NCBI RefSeq assembly: GCF_022647505.1
Contig: NZ_CP071409.1
Coordinates: forward strand, 3,100,001-3,164,000
DNA: 64,000 nucleotides
Reading direction: 5' to 3'
Source of the DNA: [Pantoea] beijingensis
GTDB taxonomy: Bacteria > Pseudomonadota > Gammaproteobacteria > Enterobacterales > Enterobacteriaceae
The notes under the pieces were generated by a model that saw only the letters and a list, made by a program, of their open reading frames with translations, was not told where the DNA came from and ran no database searches. Position numbers and translations under genes: made by a program. Of the stretch, positions 21,479 through 30,091 are shown in pieces (within the stretch, counting starts at the first letter, position 1; each line of letters starts with the position of its first letter).

Positions 21479-22636
21479 TCAGGGTTGGTCATCAAGCTGC
21501 AGTGCTACATACAACAACAGTCTGTCGTCAAAATTACCCAAATTAAGCCCCGTCAGCTCCGAGATTTTATTCAGCCGATATTCCAGCGTATTACGATGAA
21601 TAAATAACGCCTTTGCAGTGGCTGATGGTTGCACATTGTGGCTGAACCACGCAATTAGCGTACGTCGCAGTAGGCCATTGCCGTCCATCGATTTCAATTT
21701 AGCGAGCGGACGTGATAATTCATTCGCCTGCCAGCCGCCGCGTAAGCTATCCAGCAGTACCGGCAGCACCAGATCCTGATAAAAATAGCTACGCTGCTCG
21801 GGCATACGCTGTTTTCCCACCGCCATCGTGGTATGCGCGGTACGATAAGAACGCGCAATACTTCCCGGTCCGGTAAAAAAGTTACCCAAGGCGATACGCA
21901 TGCGTAAATGACCACTCTCTTTCATCCGTGAAAGCAGTTGCTCAACGCGGCGCTGATGATCGTCACGATCGTAGCGCCCGTGAGTATTAAGCGCAGGCTT
22001 CAGTACCACCATTTCAGTTAAAGAGACAATCGCGATCAGATTATCCCGCTCTGGAGTGGTCAGTAGTGTTTGTAGCTGCTGTAGCTCAGACATTGCGCTC
22101 TCCACGCCTAACTGTCCGCTATCCACTTCGACAACGGCAACGACACGCGGTTGGTTGAGATCGATCCCCAATCGCTGTGCCCATTCAGTTAGCGCGGGAG
22201 ATAGTATTTCGCTACGAATTAAGTTCAATACCAGCTCTTCACGTAAGCGACTGTCCTGTGCCAGCATGTGGAGTAATCGCGCCTGCTCTAACATCATCTC
22301 AGCAGTCATACAGACCAGCTCGCCATAATGTCGCAATGACAGGGGATCCCCCGTTAGGCCAATCACCCCGACAATTTCGCCGTCGATTCGCAACGGCAGG
22401 TTTACCCCAGGACGTACGCCATGCAGATGCTTCGCCACCGCATCATCAATATCCACTACGCGCGCCTGTGATAAAACCAGTAACGCACCTTCGTGCAATT
22501 CACCGATACGTTCGCGGTCGCCGCTGCCTACAATACGACCTCGCGCATCCATCACATTGACATTGCTGTCGATAATTTTCATGGTGCGCGCAACAATGTC
22601 CTGAGCAAGACGGGTGTTCAGATGATAGTTGGGCAT
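21479..22636 (-). CDS. cdaR: Sugar diacid recognition regulator CdaR
   Basis: CdaR activates genes for use of glucarate, galactarate and glycerate. It has 385 residues, the same as E. coli. The N-terminal sugar-diacid recognition domain covers about residues 1-135 (MDARGRIVGSGDRERIGELH). A C-terminal PucR-type helix-turn-helix lies near residues 335-375 (LFIHRNTLEYRLNKISELTG). The start ATG is preceded by GGAG. The last codons abut the ERIC-like array, but the C-terminus still aligns with the family, so the reading frame is intact. Confidence 0.97.
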   Translation of the reverse strand: MPNYHLNTRLAQDIVARTMKIIDSNVNVMDARGRIVGSGDRERIGELHEGALLVLSQARVVDIDDAVAKHLHGVRPGVNLPLRIDGEIVGVIGLTGDPLSLRHYGELVCMTAEMMLEQARLLHMLAQDSRLREELVLNLIRSEILSPALTEWAQRLGIDLNQPRVVAVVEVDSGQLGVESAMSELQQLQTLLTTPERDNLIAIVSLTEMVVLKPALNTHGRYDRDDHQRRVEQLLSRMKESGHLRMRIALGNFFTGPGSIARSYRTAHTTMAVGKQRMPEQRSYFYQDLVLPVLLDSLRGGWQANELSRPLAKLKSMDGNGLLRRTLIAWFSHNVQPSATAKALFIHRNTLEYRLNKISELTGLNLGNFDDRLLLYVALQLDDQP

Positions 22637-22870
22637 CAGTTACTCCTGCAAAACAGCGGACTCATCAGCATACGCCCGTGAATGCCTCTGGGCATGTGCA
22701 AATGCACAACACGCGATATCTACTCGTGAAAATGCGGGGAAAATCACAAATTTCCCAGTGATAGATGAAGGTTTTGAATACCGCAAAGCGCAAGATTGAA
22801 CGCCTGAATAATCAGGGCCGTAACACGCTCTTAAGGCCTCAGGAGAAGACGAGATTGAAACGCAGGAAAC

Positions 22871-22892
22871 GTGCCGGGAATGAACCCGGCAC
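22871..22892 (-). terminator. Hairpin after degP
   Basis: An 8-base perfect stem GTGCCGGG/CCCGGCAC with a six-base loop lies 12 bases after the degP stop. The minus-strand tail (GTTTCCTGCGTTT) is only partly T-rich, so this is a probable rather than certain terminator. Confidence 0.55.
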
Positions 22893-22903
22893 GGAGAAGC
22901 ATA

Positions 22904-24337
22904 TTACTGCATAACCAGATAAATTGAGCTATCACCACGCTGGATATTCAGTGCCAATACCGAAGGCTTCGTATCCAGAATCTTACGCAGCTCTCCCAGG
23001 TTAGCAACTGGCTGCTGATTGACGCCAAGGATCACGTCATCTTTCTTCAGACCAATACGCGCTGCAGCCGTGTTAGGTTTAACGCTATCAACCTTCACAC
23101 CTTTCTGACCGCTAGCCACCACATTGCTGAGATCGGCCCCTTCAATACCGGTATAGATAGCACCAGAATCAACCTTTCCCTGTGCACTTTGCTGCAGTTC
23201 AACGTTCACCGTCAGCGGTTTACCATCACGGATAAGGCCCAACGCCATTTTCGTGCCAACAGGTAGCGTCCCAATCTGAGCCCTCAACGCTGAAAAACTG
23301 GAAATCGGTTTGTTATTAAGCGAAACGATCACATCGCCCGCTTTGATACCGGCCTTCGCTGCAGAAGACTGTGGTTGAACCTGGCTTACAAACGCTCCAC
23401 GCTGTGCATCAACCTTCATCGCTTTGGCCAGCTCTGAGTTCAGCTCGGTCCCCATAATACCCAGTTCACCGCGCTTGACCTGGCCATATTCCACCATTTG
23501 CCCGGTCAGGTTTTTTACCATATTACTTGGGATCGCAAATCCGATACCAATATTGCCACCGTCCGGTGCAAGAATGGCCGTATTAATACCGATCAGCTCA
23601 CCATTAAGGTTAACCAACGCGCCGCCGGAATTCCCCCGGTTAATCGCCGCATCAGTCTGTATAAAGTTTTCATAATTTTCGACGTTTAGCCCACTGCGGC
23701 CTAAAGCAGATACAATCCCGGACGTCACCGTTTCTCCCAGCCCATAGGGGTTGCCGATCGCTACGGTATAATCGCCGACGCGGAGATCGTCAGAGTCCGC
23801 AATCTTAATTGCCGTGAGGTTTTTAAAATCCTGCAACTGGATCAAGGCAATATCAGAGCGAGGATCTTTACCGATTACTTTCGCCTCATATTTGCTGCCG
23901 TCGCTGACCTGCACCTGGATTTTAGTCGCATTATCCACCACATGGTTATTGGTCACGACATAGCCTTTAGCAGCATCAATGACCACCCCCGAGCCCAGCG
24001 CACGGAATTTTTGCTGCTGGCTATCATCACCACCGCCCTGTCCAGCTCCACCCTGACATAAAGGGGAACTCTGGAAAGGTGATCCCTCCTGGCAGAAAGG
24101 AGAATTATCCCCAAAAAATTGTTGGAATTGCTGCGGTACACGCGATGTTTTGACTGTCGTACTGCCCTCTACGTTAATGCTGACAACAGATGGCATAACG
24201 TTCTCCAGCATCGGTGCCAGGCTTGGCAACTGCTGGTTTGAGGAAGAAGCTGTTTCAGCAGCCACGGCACTCACGGAACTCATCGCCATTCCCAGGCTCA
24301 GCGCAAGCGCACTCAATACTAGCGTTGTTTTTTTCAT
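22904..24337 (-). CDS. degP: Periplasmic serine protease/chaperone DegP (HtrA)
   Basis: DegP degrades or refolds damaged envelope proteins in large cages. It has 477 residues (E. coli 474). Its signal peptide ends near VSAVAAE. The catalytic triad is visible as His in VVTNNHVVDNA, Asp in DPRSDIALIQL and Ser in RGNSGGALVNL. The LA loop holds the conserved Cys pair (SPFCQEG and PLCQGG). Two PDZ domains follow (AGIKAGDVIVSLNNKP; GLKKDDVILGVNQQP), and the chain ends SSIYLVMQ. A sigma-E-type promoter upstream fits its role in the envelope stress response. Confidence 0.98.
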   Translation of the reverse strand: MKKTTLVLSALALSLGMAMSSVSAVAAETASSSNQQLPSLAPMLENVMPSVVSINVEGSTTVKTSRVPQQFQQFFGDNSPFCQEGSPFQSSPLCQGGAGQGGGDDSQQQKFRALGSGVVIDAAKGYVVTNNHVVDNATKIQVQVSDGSKYEAKVIGKDPRSDIALIQLQDFKNLTAIKIADSDDLRVGDYTVAIGNPYGLGETVTSGIVSALGRSGLNVENYENFIQTDAAINRGNSGGALVNLNGELIGINTAILAPDGGNIGIGFAIPSNMVKNLTGQMVEYGQVKRGELGIMGTELNSELAKAMKVDAQRGAFVSQVQPQSSAAKAGIKAGDVIVSLNNKPISSFSALRAQIGTLPVGTKMALGLIRDGKPLTVNVELQQSAQGKVDSGAIYTGIEGADLSNVVASGQKGVKVDSVKPNTAAARIGLKKDDVILGVNQQPVANLGELRKILDTKPSVLALNIQRGDSSIYLVMQ

Positions 24338-24391
24338 TCGTTGGTTTCTCGTATATGAACTATGATGCGGACCATTGCTGTGGTCGTAAGA

Positions 24392-24418
24392 TGAGATTAA
24401 ATTTTTAGCGCGAAGTTC
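24392..24418 (-). promoter_or_regulatory. Sigma-E-type promoter of degP
   Basis: On the minus strand GAACTT (-35) and TCTCA (-10) are separated by exactly 16 bases, matching the sigma-E pattern (GGAACTT, 16, TCNNA). It is about 55 bases upstream of the degP start. A GTAAA-N6-GTATA element further upstream (about 24450-24465) could be a weak CpxR site. Confidence 0.65.
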
Positions 24419-24474
24419 ATGCTAACGTTTTTATTAAAAGTAAAAATTTATACGCCGTCTTTACAAAACTCGGT

Positions 24475-25968
24475 TTATTCCACGGCCATCAACCGCCGAT
24501 ACTCATCCCATGCATACAGATCGGTCATACCGCTAATATAATCTTGCATCAGGCGGGCACGATAATACCTTTCCCATAACAAACGCTGAAATTTATGTTC
24601 AACGCTAAGGCTTCTCATTTTTTGTTGATAAGCCTTCCGATGCTTACCAGACAATTTGTGAAAGAGTCGCGTTTCAATTGGATGCCCTTTCAGAAAGTCT
24701 TCGTTCATCAGCGCAGTAAAGTCTTCGTAGCTCAAGTCCAGCAGCGGCTTATAAATATCCAGTAACCCTTTCATTACGCGGTATCCCTGCAGCTCAAGCT
24801 GCTCTACCTCTGAATGATTAAATACATATTTACGCGCAACGGCTTTAAACATCGCCAGCAACCGTCCCTCATCGCCGTCATCTTCAAGCAAAGCGTGATT
24901 AAAGCTTCCGGTATATATTGCATCAAGGTTGTCAATAAAGCGCTTAACTGCGTAAGAAACTAAGATATTTTGTACACTAACGCGTAATGACATAAAAAAT
25001 TGATCGCTCTTGCTCCTGAAGCGCTCGTTATCATTCGCACTCTTCCAGGCATAACCCACCGTTCTGGCAAAGACATCACCGTTTTTCACGGTCCCCCATT
25101 GCGCTTTCAGAAACTCATACAAATTATCAACATTGAAAATAGCCTTTTCAACGGCATCATCTAAATCAGCGATACAATATGAAATATCATCAGCTGCCTC
25201 CATGATATAAACCAGTGGAAAACGATGATGCTCGTCAATATTTGTCGCTGCTCTTAGCTCTGCAATATATTCTTTTTCAGAAAGATAAAACCCAGGTTTT
25301 TTCATTAACGTACTAAATTCCGCAGGCTTGTCCCCTTGCCACCAAGCCGGAGCGGTATATTTTAAAATACAGGCAACTTGAGAATAGGTGAGATTAAGCT
25401 GTAAAAGCGTATGCACCAGACGTATCGCCTGCGCATTTCCTTCAAAGTGGCACAGGTCCTGGCGGATGATAGCATTCAGCTGTGAAAATGCGGCCAGTTC
25501 CTCGGCAGTAAATACCCCGCCCACTTGGGGATCAACGAGCTCGGCAGGTAAATTTTCATCAAACCAGTCATTAATGGCTGACTCGCCAAAATGACCAAAG
25601 GGCGGGTTGCCCACATCGTGCAGTAAACAAGCCATTTCGACGAGGCTTTCAAAGGCACCAGCAAATTCCGTCAGGCCGTATTTTTCCAAACCACCGTTAT
25701 TTTTAAGTGTCTCAATAATTTCTTTTGAGATATAGCGACCCGTTTGTTGCACTTCAAGGGAATGGGTCAGGCGGGAACGCACGGCTGCATTACGTTCGAG
25801 CGGAAAAACCTGCGTTTTTTGCTGTAAACGCCGTATCGCGGCAGAGTTTATAATTCGGCCACGATCGCTTTCGAAGTGGCGAGTAATATGATATTCGTCC
25901 CGCGGTTCATCACGATTATGCCAGGGCCGCTGAAAGCTAATCTTCGTCCTGAAATTTATCTCTGCCAT
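24475..25968 (-). CDS. dgt: dGTP triphosphohydrolase Dgt
   Basis: Dgt cleaves dGTP to deoxyguanosine and tripolyphosphate, tuning nucleotide pools. It has 497 residues (E. coli 505). [20 protein letters not shown] and [20 protein letters not shown] are signatures, with the HD metal motif in [19 protein letters not shown]. The C-terminus [20 protein letters not shown] is nearly identical to the family. The middle part is more diverged, and the gene is somewhat more AT-rich than its neighbours. It is divergent from mtnN. Confidence 0.96.
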   Translation of the reverse strand: MAEINFRTKISFQRPWHNRDEPRDEYHITRHFESDRGRIINSAAIRRLQQKTQVFPLERNAAVRSRLTHSLEVQQTGRYISKEIIETLKNNGGLEKYGLTEFAGAFESLVEMACLLHDVGNPPFGHFGESAINDWFDENLPAELVDPQVGGVFTAEELAAFSQLNAIIRQDLCHFEGNAQAIRLVHTLLQLNLTYSQVACILKYTAPAWWQGDKPAEFSTLMKKPGFYLSEKEYIAELRAATNIDEHHRFPLVYIMEAADDISYCIADLDDAVEKAIFNVDNLYEFLKAQWGTVKNGDVFARTVGYAWKSANDNERFRSKSDQFFMSLRVSVQNILVSYAVKRFIDNLDAIYTGSFNHALLEDDGDEGRLLAMFKAVARKYVFNHSEVEQLELQGYRVMKGLLDIYKPLLDLSYEDFTALMNEDFLKGHPIETRLFHKLSGKHRKAYQQKMRSLSVEHKFQRLLWERYYRARLMQDYISGMTDLYAWDEYRRLMAVE

Positions 25969-26170
25969 ACCGATCCTCAGCCATTGCGTGAAAGATTATC
26001 CCTGTAACCATGATAAACTACACCCAAAGTTACTGAAGTTACAGCAAGGTTGTTACAGATAGCTCAGACGCGCTGGTTAACGTTTGCCAGTAGGCGATCT
26101 GTGTACCCCCTATACAATGGCTGGAAGTATGACAGCGCAGTTTAATACCACAACATTAGCGAGCATCTCT

Positions 26171-26866
26171 ATGAAAGCAGGCATTATTGGCGCAATGGAG
26201 CAGGAAGTGACTCTGCTGCGTGACAAAATTGAAAACCGTCAAACGCTGGCACTGGCCGGATGTGAAATTTATACCGGAACGTTAAACGGCGTTGATGTTG
26301 CTCTGCTAAAATCGGGCATCGGTAAAGTCTCTGCAGCAATGGGTACGGCACTGTTGCTGGAATTGTGTAAGCCCGATTTTGTCATCAATACCGGTTCAGC
26401 GGGCGGCCTGGCGCCAACGCTAAAGGTGGGTGATATTGTCGTTTCCGATGAAGTTCGCTATCACGATGTTGACGTGACCGCGTTCGGGTATGAACCTGGC
26501 CAAATGGCCGGCTGCCCGGCGGCGTTTTCTGCAGATAAACGCCTTATTCACGAGGCTGAAACCTGCATTGCTCAGCTTGGTCTCAATGCGGTACGTGGAT
26601 TAGTGGTCAGCGGCGATGCTTTTATTAATGGAGCCGAGCCACTGGCACACATTCGCAGCACCTTCCCGGCGGCGATTGCCGTTGAAATGGAAGCAACGGC
26701 AATCGCACACGTCTGCCATCAGTTTAATACACCTTTCGTAGTCATCCGTGCTATCTCAGATGTCGCAGATAGCCAGTCTCATCTTAGCTTCGATGAGTTT
26801 TTGGTGGTCGCTGCACAACAGTCGTCGTTGATGGTTGAAACCTTGCTGACGTCTCTGCGTGCTTAA
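26171..26866 (+). CDS. mtnN: 5'-methylthioadenosine/S-adenosylhomocysteine nucleosidase MtnN
   Basis: MtnN hydrolyses MTA, SAH and 5'-deoxyadenosine, recycling by-products of SAM chemistry, including the MTA made by SpeE encoded further along. It has 231 residues (E. coli 232). The start [20 protein letters not shown] contains the catalytic Glu near residue 12. The NTGSAGG motif, [13 protein letters not shown] (ribose-binding Glu) and [11 protein letters not shown] (catalytic Asp) are present. The ATG at 26171 matches the family start; upstream in-frame ATGs are not conserved. It overlaps btuF by 8 bases. Confidence 0.98.
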   Translation: MKAGIIGAMEQEVTLLRDKIENRQTLALAGCEIYTGTLNGVDVALLKSGIGKVSAAMGTALLLELCKPDFVINTGSAGGLAPTLKVGDIVVSDEVRYHDVDVTAFGYEPGQMAGCPAAFSADKRLIHEAETCIAQLGLNAVRGLVVSGDAFINGAEPLAHIRSTFPAAIAVEMEATAIAHVCHQFNTPFVVIRAISDVADSQSHLSFDEFLVVAAQQSSLMVETLLTSLRA

Positions 26867-27650
26867 ACCCCTGTTTATCGCATTACTGCTGGCGTTTGCC
26901 ACCGGCACGTCAGCGGCTCCTCGCGTTATTTCTTTGTCGCCGCATATCACCGAATTGGCCTTTGCTGCGGGCATCACGCCGGTTGGTGTCAGCGCCTGGT
27001 CAGATTATCCGGCTCAGGCACGTAACATTGAACACGTGGCTAACTGGCAAGGTATTAAGATTGAACGCATTATCGCCCTCAAACCAGATGTGGTCATCGC
27101 CTGGCGCGGAGGTAACCCGCAACGCCAGGTTGATCAATTACAATCCTTAGGCATCAACATAGTCTGGATGGATCCGGTAACCATTGAATCGACGATTTCC
27201 TCGTTACGTGAATTGCAGGCCTGGAGCCCGCACCCCGAACAAGCCCGACAGCACGCAGATGAAATGACCCGAGAACTGGCCGCGCTGCGTAATCGCTATC
27301 AGACTCCCCAGCGTAAGCGCGTTTTTCTGCAATTTGGTCAGCAACCGCTGTTTACCGCGGCACAAGCCACTCTGCAAAACCAGGTTTTACAACTTTGCGG
27401 CGGTGAAAATATTTTCGCTGATGGTCACGTCCCCTGGCCACAAATTAGTCGTGAGCAGGTGCTTATGCGCCATCCAGATGTCATTGTTATCACCGGCGAA
27501 ATTTCCCGCGTGCCTGCCATACAACAGTTCTGGCAACCACAGCTGAACGTACCAATTATTGCGATTAACGATGACTGGTTTAGTCGTCCCGGCCCACGCA
27601 TTCTGCTTGCAGCGAAGCAGTTATGTCAGGCACTCCAGCCTGATAAATAA
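26859..27650 (+). CDS. btuF: Vitamin B12-binding periplasmic protein BtuF
   Basis: BtuF hands cobalamin to the BtuCD transporter. It has 263 residues (E. coli 266), with a signal peptide ([19 protein letters not shown], then APRVISLSP). [36 protein letters not shown] and [13 protein letters not shown] are class III binding-protein features of BtuF. It starts with GTG inside the last codons of mtnN, an overlap also seen in E. coli. yadS, which follows in E. coli, is missing; a small secreted protein takes its place. Confidence 0.96.
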   Translation: MLKPLFIALLLAFATGTSAAPRVISLSPHITELAFAAGITPVGVSAWSDYPAQARNIEHVANWQGIKIERIIALKPDVVIAWRGGNPQRQVDQLQSLGINIVWMDPVTIESTISSLRELQAWSPHPEQARQHADEMTRELAALRNRYQTPQRKRVFLQFGQQPLFTAAQATLQNQVLQLCGGENIFADGHVPWPQISREQVLMRHPDVIVITGEISRVPAIQQFWQPQLNVPIIAINDDWFSRPGPRILLAAKQLCQALQPDK

Positions 27651-27777
27651 TGCCCCCATCAGCACTAAAGAATTCCGAAAAAATGTCGTTATCTACCAGG
27701 TACTGCGGCATGAAGTGCTTTGTATGCCGCACGTTTAGTGTGCACTGACATACGCAACTTCCGGGGAAAATCACGAT

Positions 27778-28032
27778 ATGAAAGCCATAATTCTGGCCTC
27801 AGGATTATTGATGGTGGGCAATCTTTGGGCCGCAAGCATCACCGGCAATATTAGCATCCGGCTAACGATCAGTCCGGTTTGCCAGATAAGCATACCGAAC
27901 AACGCCACAACCGATCTGCCACAGGTTACGTGTGGCAAGGAAGGCGCAATGCAGGCTAAAGTCACGCAGCGCGTACTTTTACATGGCACCGTAAATAAGC
28001 AAGAGAGACGGCTGGTAACCGTGGAGTGGTGA
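27778..28032 (+). CDS. Small exported protein of unknown function
   Basis: This is an 84-residue protein with a clear Sec signal peptide (MKAIILASGLLMVGNLWA, cleavage before ASITG). The mature part is about 66 residues with two cysteines (about positions 35 and 52). Its sequence ISIRLTISPVCQIS resembles the first strands of spore-coat-U/fimbrial-type beta-sandwich domains, but it is too short to be complete. A GGGGA lies 12 bases before the ATG. It is downstream of btuF and convergent with erpA, where E. coli carries yadS. It may be a real small secreted protein or a remnant of a pilin-like gene; no function can be assigned. Confidence 0.6.
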   Translation: MKAIILASGLLMVGNLWAASITGNISIRLTISPVCQISIPNNATTDLPQVTCGKEGAMQAKVTQRVLLHGTVNKQERRLVTVEW

Positions 28033-28035
28033 TCC

Positions 28036-28064
28036 CCTCTGACCGAATGACATACGATCAGAGG
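28036..28064. terminator. Hairpin between the small exported gene and erpA
   Basis: CCTCTGA/TCAGAGG form a 7-base stem around a 15-base loop, between two convergent stop codons. Neither side has a U-run, so bidirectional termination is only suggested by position. Confidence 0.35.
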
Positions 28065-28070
28065 AAAACA

Positions 28071-28418
28071 TTAAATACTGAAGGATGAGCCACAGCCGCA
28101 GGTGGTTTTAGCGTTAGGATTCGTCACAATAAAGCGCGAGCCCTCAAGCCCTTCGGTATAATCTACCGAGCCACCCACCAGATACTGCAAGCTCATCGGA
28201 TCGACCACCAGCGAAACACCCGACTTCTCGATGGTCATATCGCCATCATTAATTTTGTCATCAAAAGTAAAACCATACTGGAAGCCGCTACAGCCACCAC
28301 CAGTAATGTAGACCCGTAATTTCAGATCCGGGTTCTCTTCATCGGAGATCAGGTTTTTTACTTTGCTGGCTGCTGCATCAGTAAATTGCAGTGGCAGTGC
28401 TGCTACATCGTCGCTCAT
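28071..28418 (-). CDS. erpA: Iron-sulfur cluster insertion protein ErpA
   Basis: ErpA is an A-type carrier that delivers Fe-S clusters, including to isoprenoid enzymes IspG and IspH. It has 115 residues (E. coli 114). The three cluster cysteines are in [11 protein letters not shown] and the C-terminal [10 protein letters not shown]. It is divergent from hemL across 354 bases; clcA, which lies between them in E. coli, is absent. Confidence 0.98.
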   Translation of the reverse strand: MSDDVAALPLQFTDAAASKVKNLISDEENPDLKLRVYITGGGCSGFQYGFTFDDKINDGDMTIEKSGVSLVVDPMSLQYLVGGSVDYTEGLEGSRFIVTNPNAKTTCGCGSSFSI

Positions 28419-28772
28419 TTCAATACTCCAGTAATGCGTTCAGGCCCAGACCCGGTTGGTCAATACTCGACCATATACCCGTCATACTTCAAGCTACCAG
28501 CACGCGCGTTAGCGTTGCTGCAACGTGAATTATAGAGAGCACAGATAGTTTCATTATCTAATACCCTGGTACAGCAATCAAGTATTGGCAGCCTGTGCTT
28601 CACCTGTAAATAACCCGGGACACTCGGATTCATTATACGTCGATGGTGCGCCGCTAAAGGATTAAATCTTTGCTAATCGTATCAATCGTGCTTCTTGCCT
28701 TCCAACACCCGTACATATTCCCATAGAATGGTGAAGTTTTTTCCAATAAACCATCAGATCAGGAGCCGATCC
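28419..28772. other. erpA-hemL divergent intergenic region
   Basis: These 354 bases replace the E. coli clcA gene. They hold a shortened ERIC element (28474-28534) and presumably the promoters of erpA and hemL. No open frame resembling a chloride channel remains, and nothing else was recognised. Confidence 0.5.
28474..28534. repeat. Shortened ERIC element
   Basis: The left terminus TATACCCGTCATACTTCAAG and the right part CTGCAACGTGAATTATA are the two outer arms of ERIC, joined with the central half deleted, giving 61 bases. Confidence 0.65.
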
Positions 28773-30053
28773 ATGAGTAAGTCTGAAAATCTGTACGCCC
28801 AGGCACAGAAATTAATTCCCGGAGGCGTTAACTCTCCGGTGCGTGCATTTACTGGGGTTGGCGGCGTACCTCTTTTCATCGAGCGAGCGAATGGCGCCTA
28901 TCTCTATGATGCAGATGGCAAAGCCTATGTCGATTACGTCGGCTCCTGGGGCCCCATGGTGCTGGGCCATAATCATCCCGCCATTCGTAACGCGGTGATT
29001 GAGGCAGCTGAACGCGGTCTCAGTTTTGGCGCGCCCACCGAAATGGAAGTCAAAATGGCCGCGCTGGTCTGTGAACTGGTCCCGACGATGGATAAGGTTC
29101 GCATGGTTAACTCCGGTACTGAAGCCACCATGAGCGCCATTCGTCTGGCGCGTGGTTTTACACATCGTGACAAAATCATTAAGTTTGAGGGCTGCTATCA
29201 CGGCCATGCCGACTGCTTGCTGGTTAAAGCAGGATCCGGTGCCTTAACGCTCGGCCAGCCAAACTCGCCCGGCGTGCCTGCGGATTTCGCCAAACATACG
29301 TTAACCTGTACTTATAACGACCTGGGTTCCGTACGTGCGGCCTTCGAGCAATATCCGGACGATATTGCCTGCATCATCGTTGAACCGGTTGCCGGTAATA
29401 TGAACTGCATTCTGCCACATGCCGATTTCCTGCCTGGCCTACGCGCATTGTGCGACGAGTTCGGCGCGTTACTGATCATCGATGAAGTGATGACCGGCTT
29501 CCGTGTAGCACTGGCGGGCGCGCAAGCGTATTACGATGTTGAACCGGATCTGACCTGCCTGGGTAAAATTATTGGCGGCGGTATGCCGGTTGGCGCGTTT
29601 GGCGGCCGCGAAGACGTGATGAATGCACTGGCCCCCACCGGTCCGGTTTATCAGGCAGGCACGCTGTCCGGTAACCCTATCGCGATGGCGGCCGGTTATG
29701 CCTGCCTGACGGAAATTGCACGGCCTGGTACGCATGAAACGCTGACCAGCCTGACCACAAAACTGGCTGAAGGGCTGCTGAATGCAGCAAAAGCGGAAAA
29801 TATTCCGTTTGTGGTTAACCACGTTGGCGGCATGTTTGGGCTGTTCTTTACCGATGCAGAAAGCGTAACCAGTTATACTGATGTGACACGCTGTGATGTC
29901 GAACGTTTCAAAAAGTTCTTTCACCTGATGCTGGCTGAAGGCATATATCTCGCCCCTTCCGCATTTGAAGCAGGTTTCATGTCACTGGCACACAGTGAGG
30001 AAGATATTCAGCGTACCGTCGATGCCGCACGTCGCTGTTTCGCACAACTGTAA
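28773..30053 (+). CDS. hemL: Glutamate-1-semialdehyde 2,1-aminomutase HemL
   Basis: HemL is the PLP enzyme that makes 5-aminolevulinate, the first dedicated haem precursor. It has 426 residues, equal to E. coli. The start [20 protein letters not shown] follows AGGAG. The PLP lysine is in [19 protein letters not shown], the cofactor Asp in [30 protein letters not shown] and [15 protein letters not shown] are class III aminotransferase signatures. An in-frame extension to 28695 is not conserved. It is convergent with the fhu operon. Confidence 0.98.
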   Translation: MSKSENLYAQAQKLIPGGVNSPVRAFTGVGGVPLFIERANGAYLYDADGKAYVDYVGSWGPMVLGHNHPAIRNAVIEAAERGLSFGAPTEMEVKMAALVCELVPTMDKVRMVNSGTEATMSAIRLARGFTHRDKIIKFEGCYHGHADCLLVKAGSGALTLGQPNSPGVPADFAKHTLTCTYNDLGSVRAAFEQYPDDIACIIVEPVAGNMNCILPHADFLPGLRALCDEFGALLIIDEVMTGFRVALAGAQAYYDVEPDLTCLGKIIGGGMPVGAFGGREDVMNALAPTGPVYQAGTLSGNPIAMAAGYACLTEIARPGTHETLTSLTTKLAEGLLNAAKAENIPFVVNHVGGMFGLFFTDAESVTSYTDVTRCDVERFKKFFHLMLAEGIYLAPSAFEAGFMSLAHSEEDIQRTVDAARRCFAQL

Positions 30054-30066
30054 CTGACGAAAAGTG

Positions 30067-30089
30067 ATGGCGGCATAAGACCGCCATCT
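30067..30089. terminator. Bidirectional hairpin between hemL and fhuB
   Basis: A perfect 8-base stem GATGGCGG/CCGCCATC with a seven-base loop lies between the convergent stop codons of hemL and fhuB. The minus-strand tail is ACTTTTCG; the plus-strand tail has no U-run. Confidence 0.55.
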
Positions 30090-30091
30090 CA

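Noticed and set aside
21042..21495. Two minus-strand open frames (115 and 83 codons) with internally repeated protein sequence
   Set aside because: They are translations of the tandem ERIC-like array; the repeats are at DNA level and there is no start signal.
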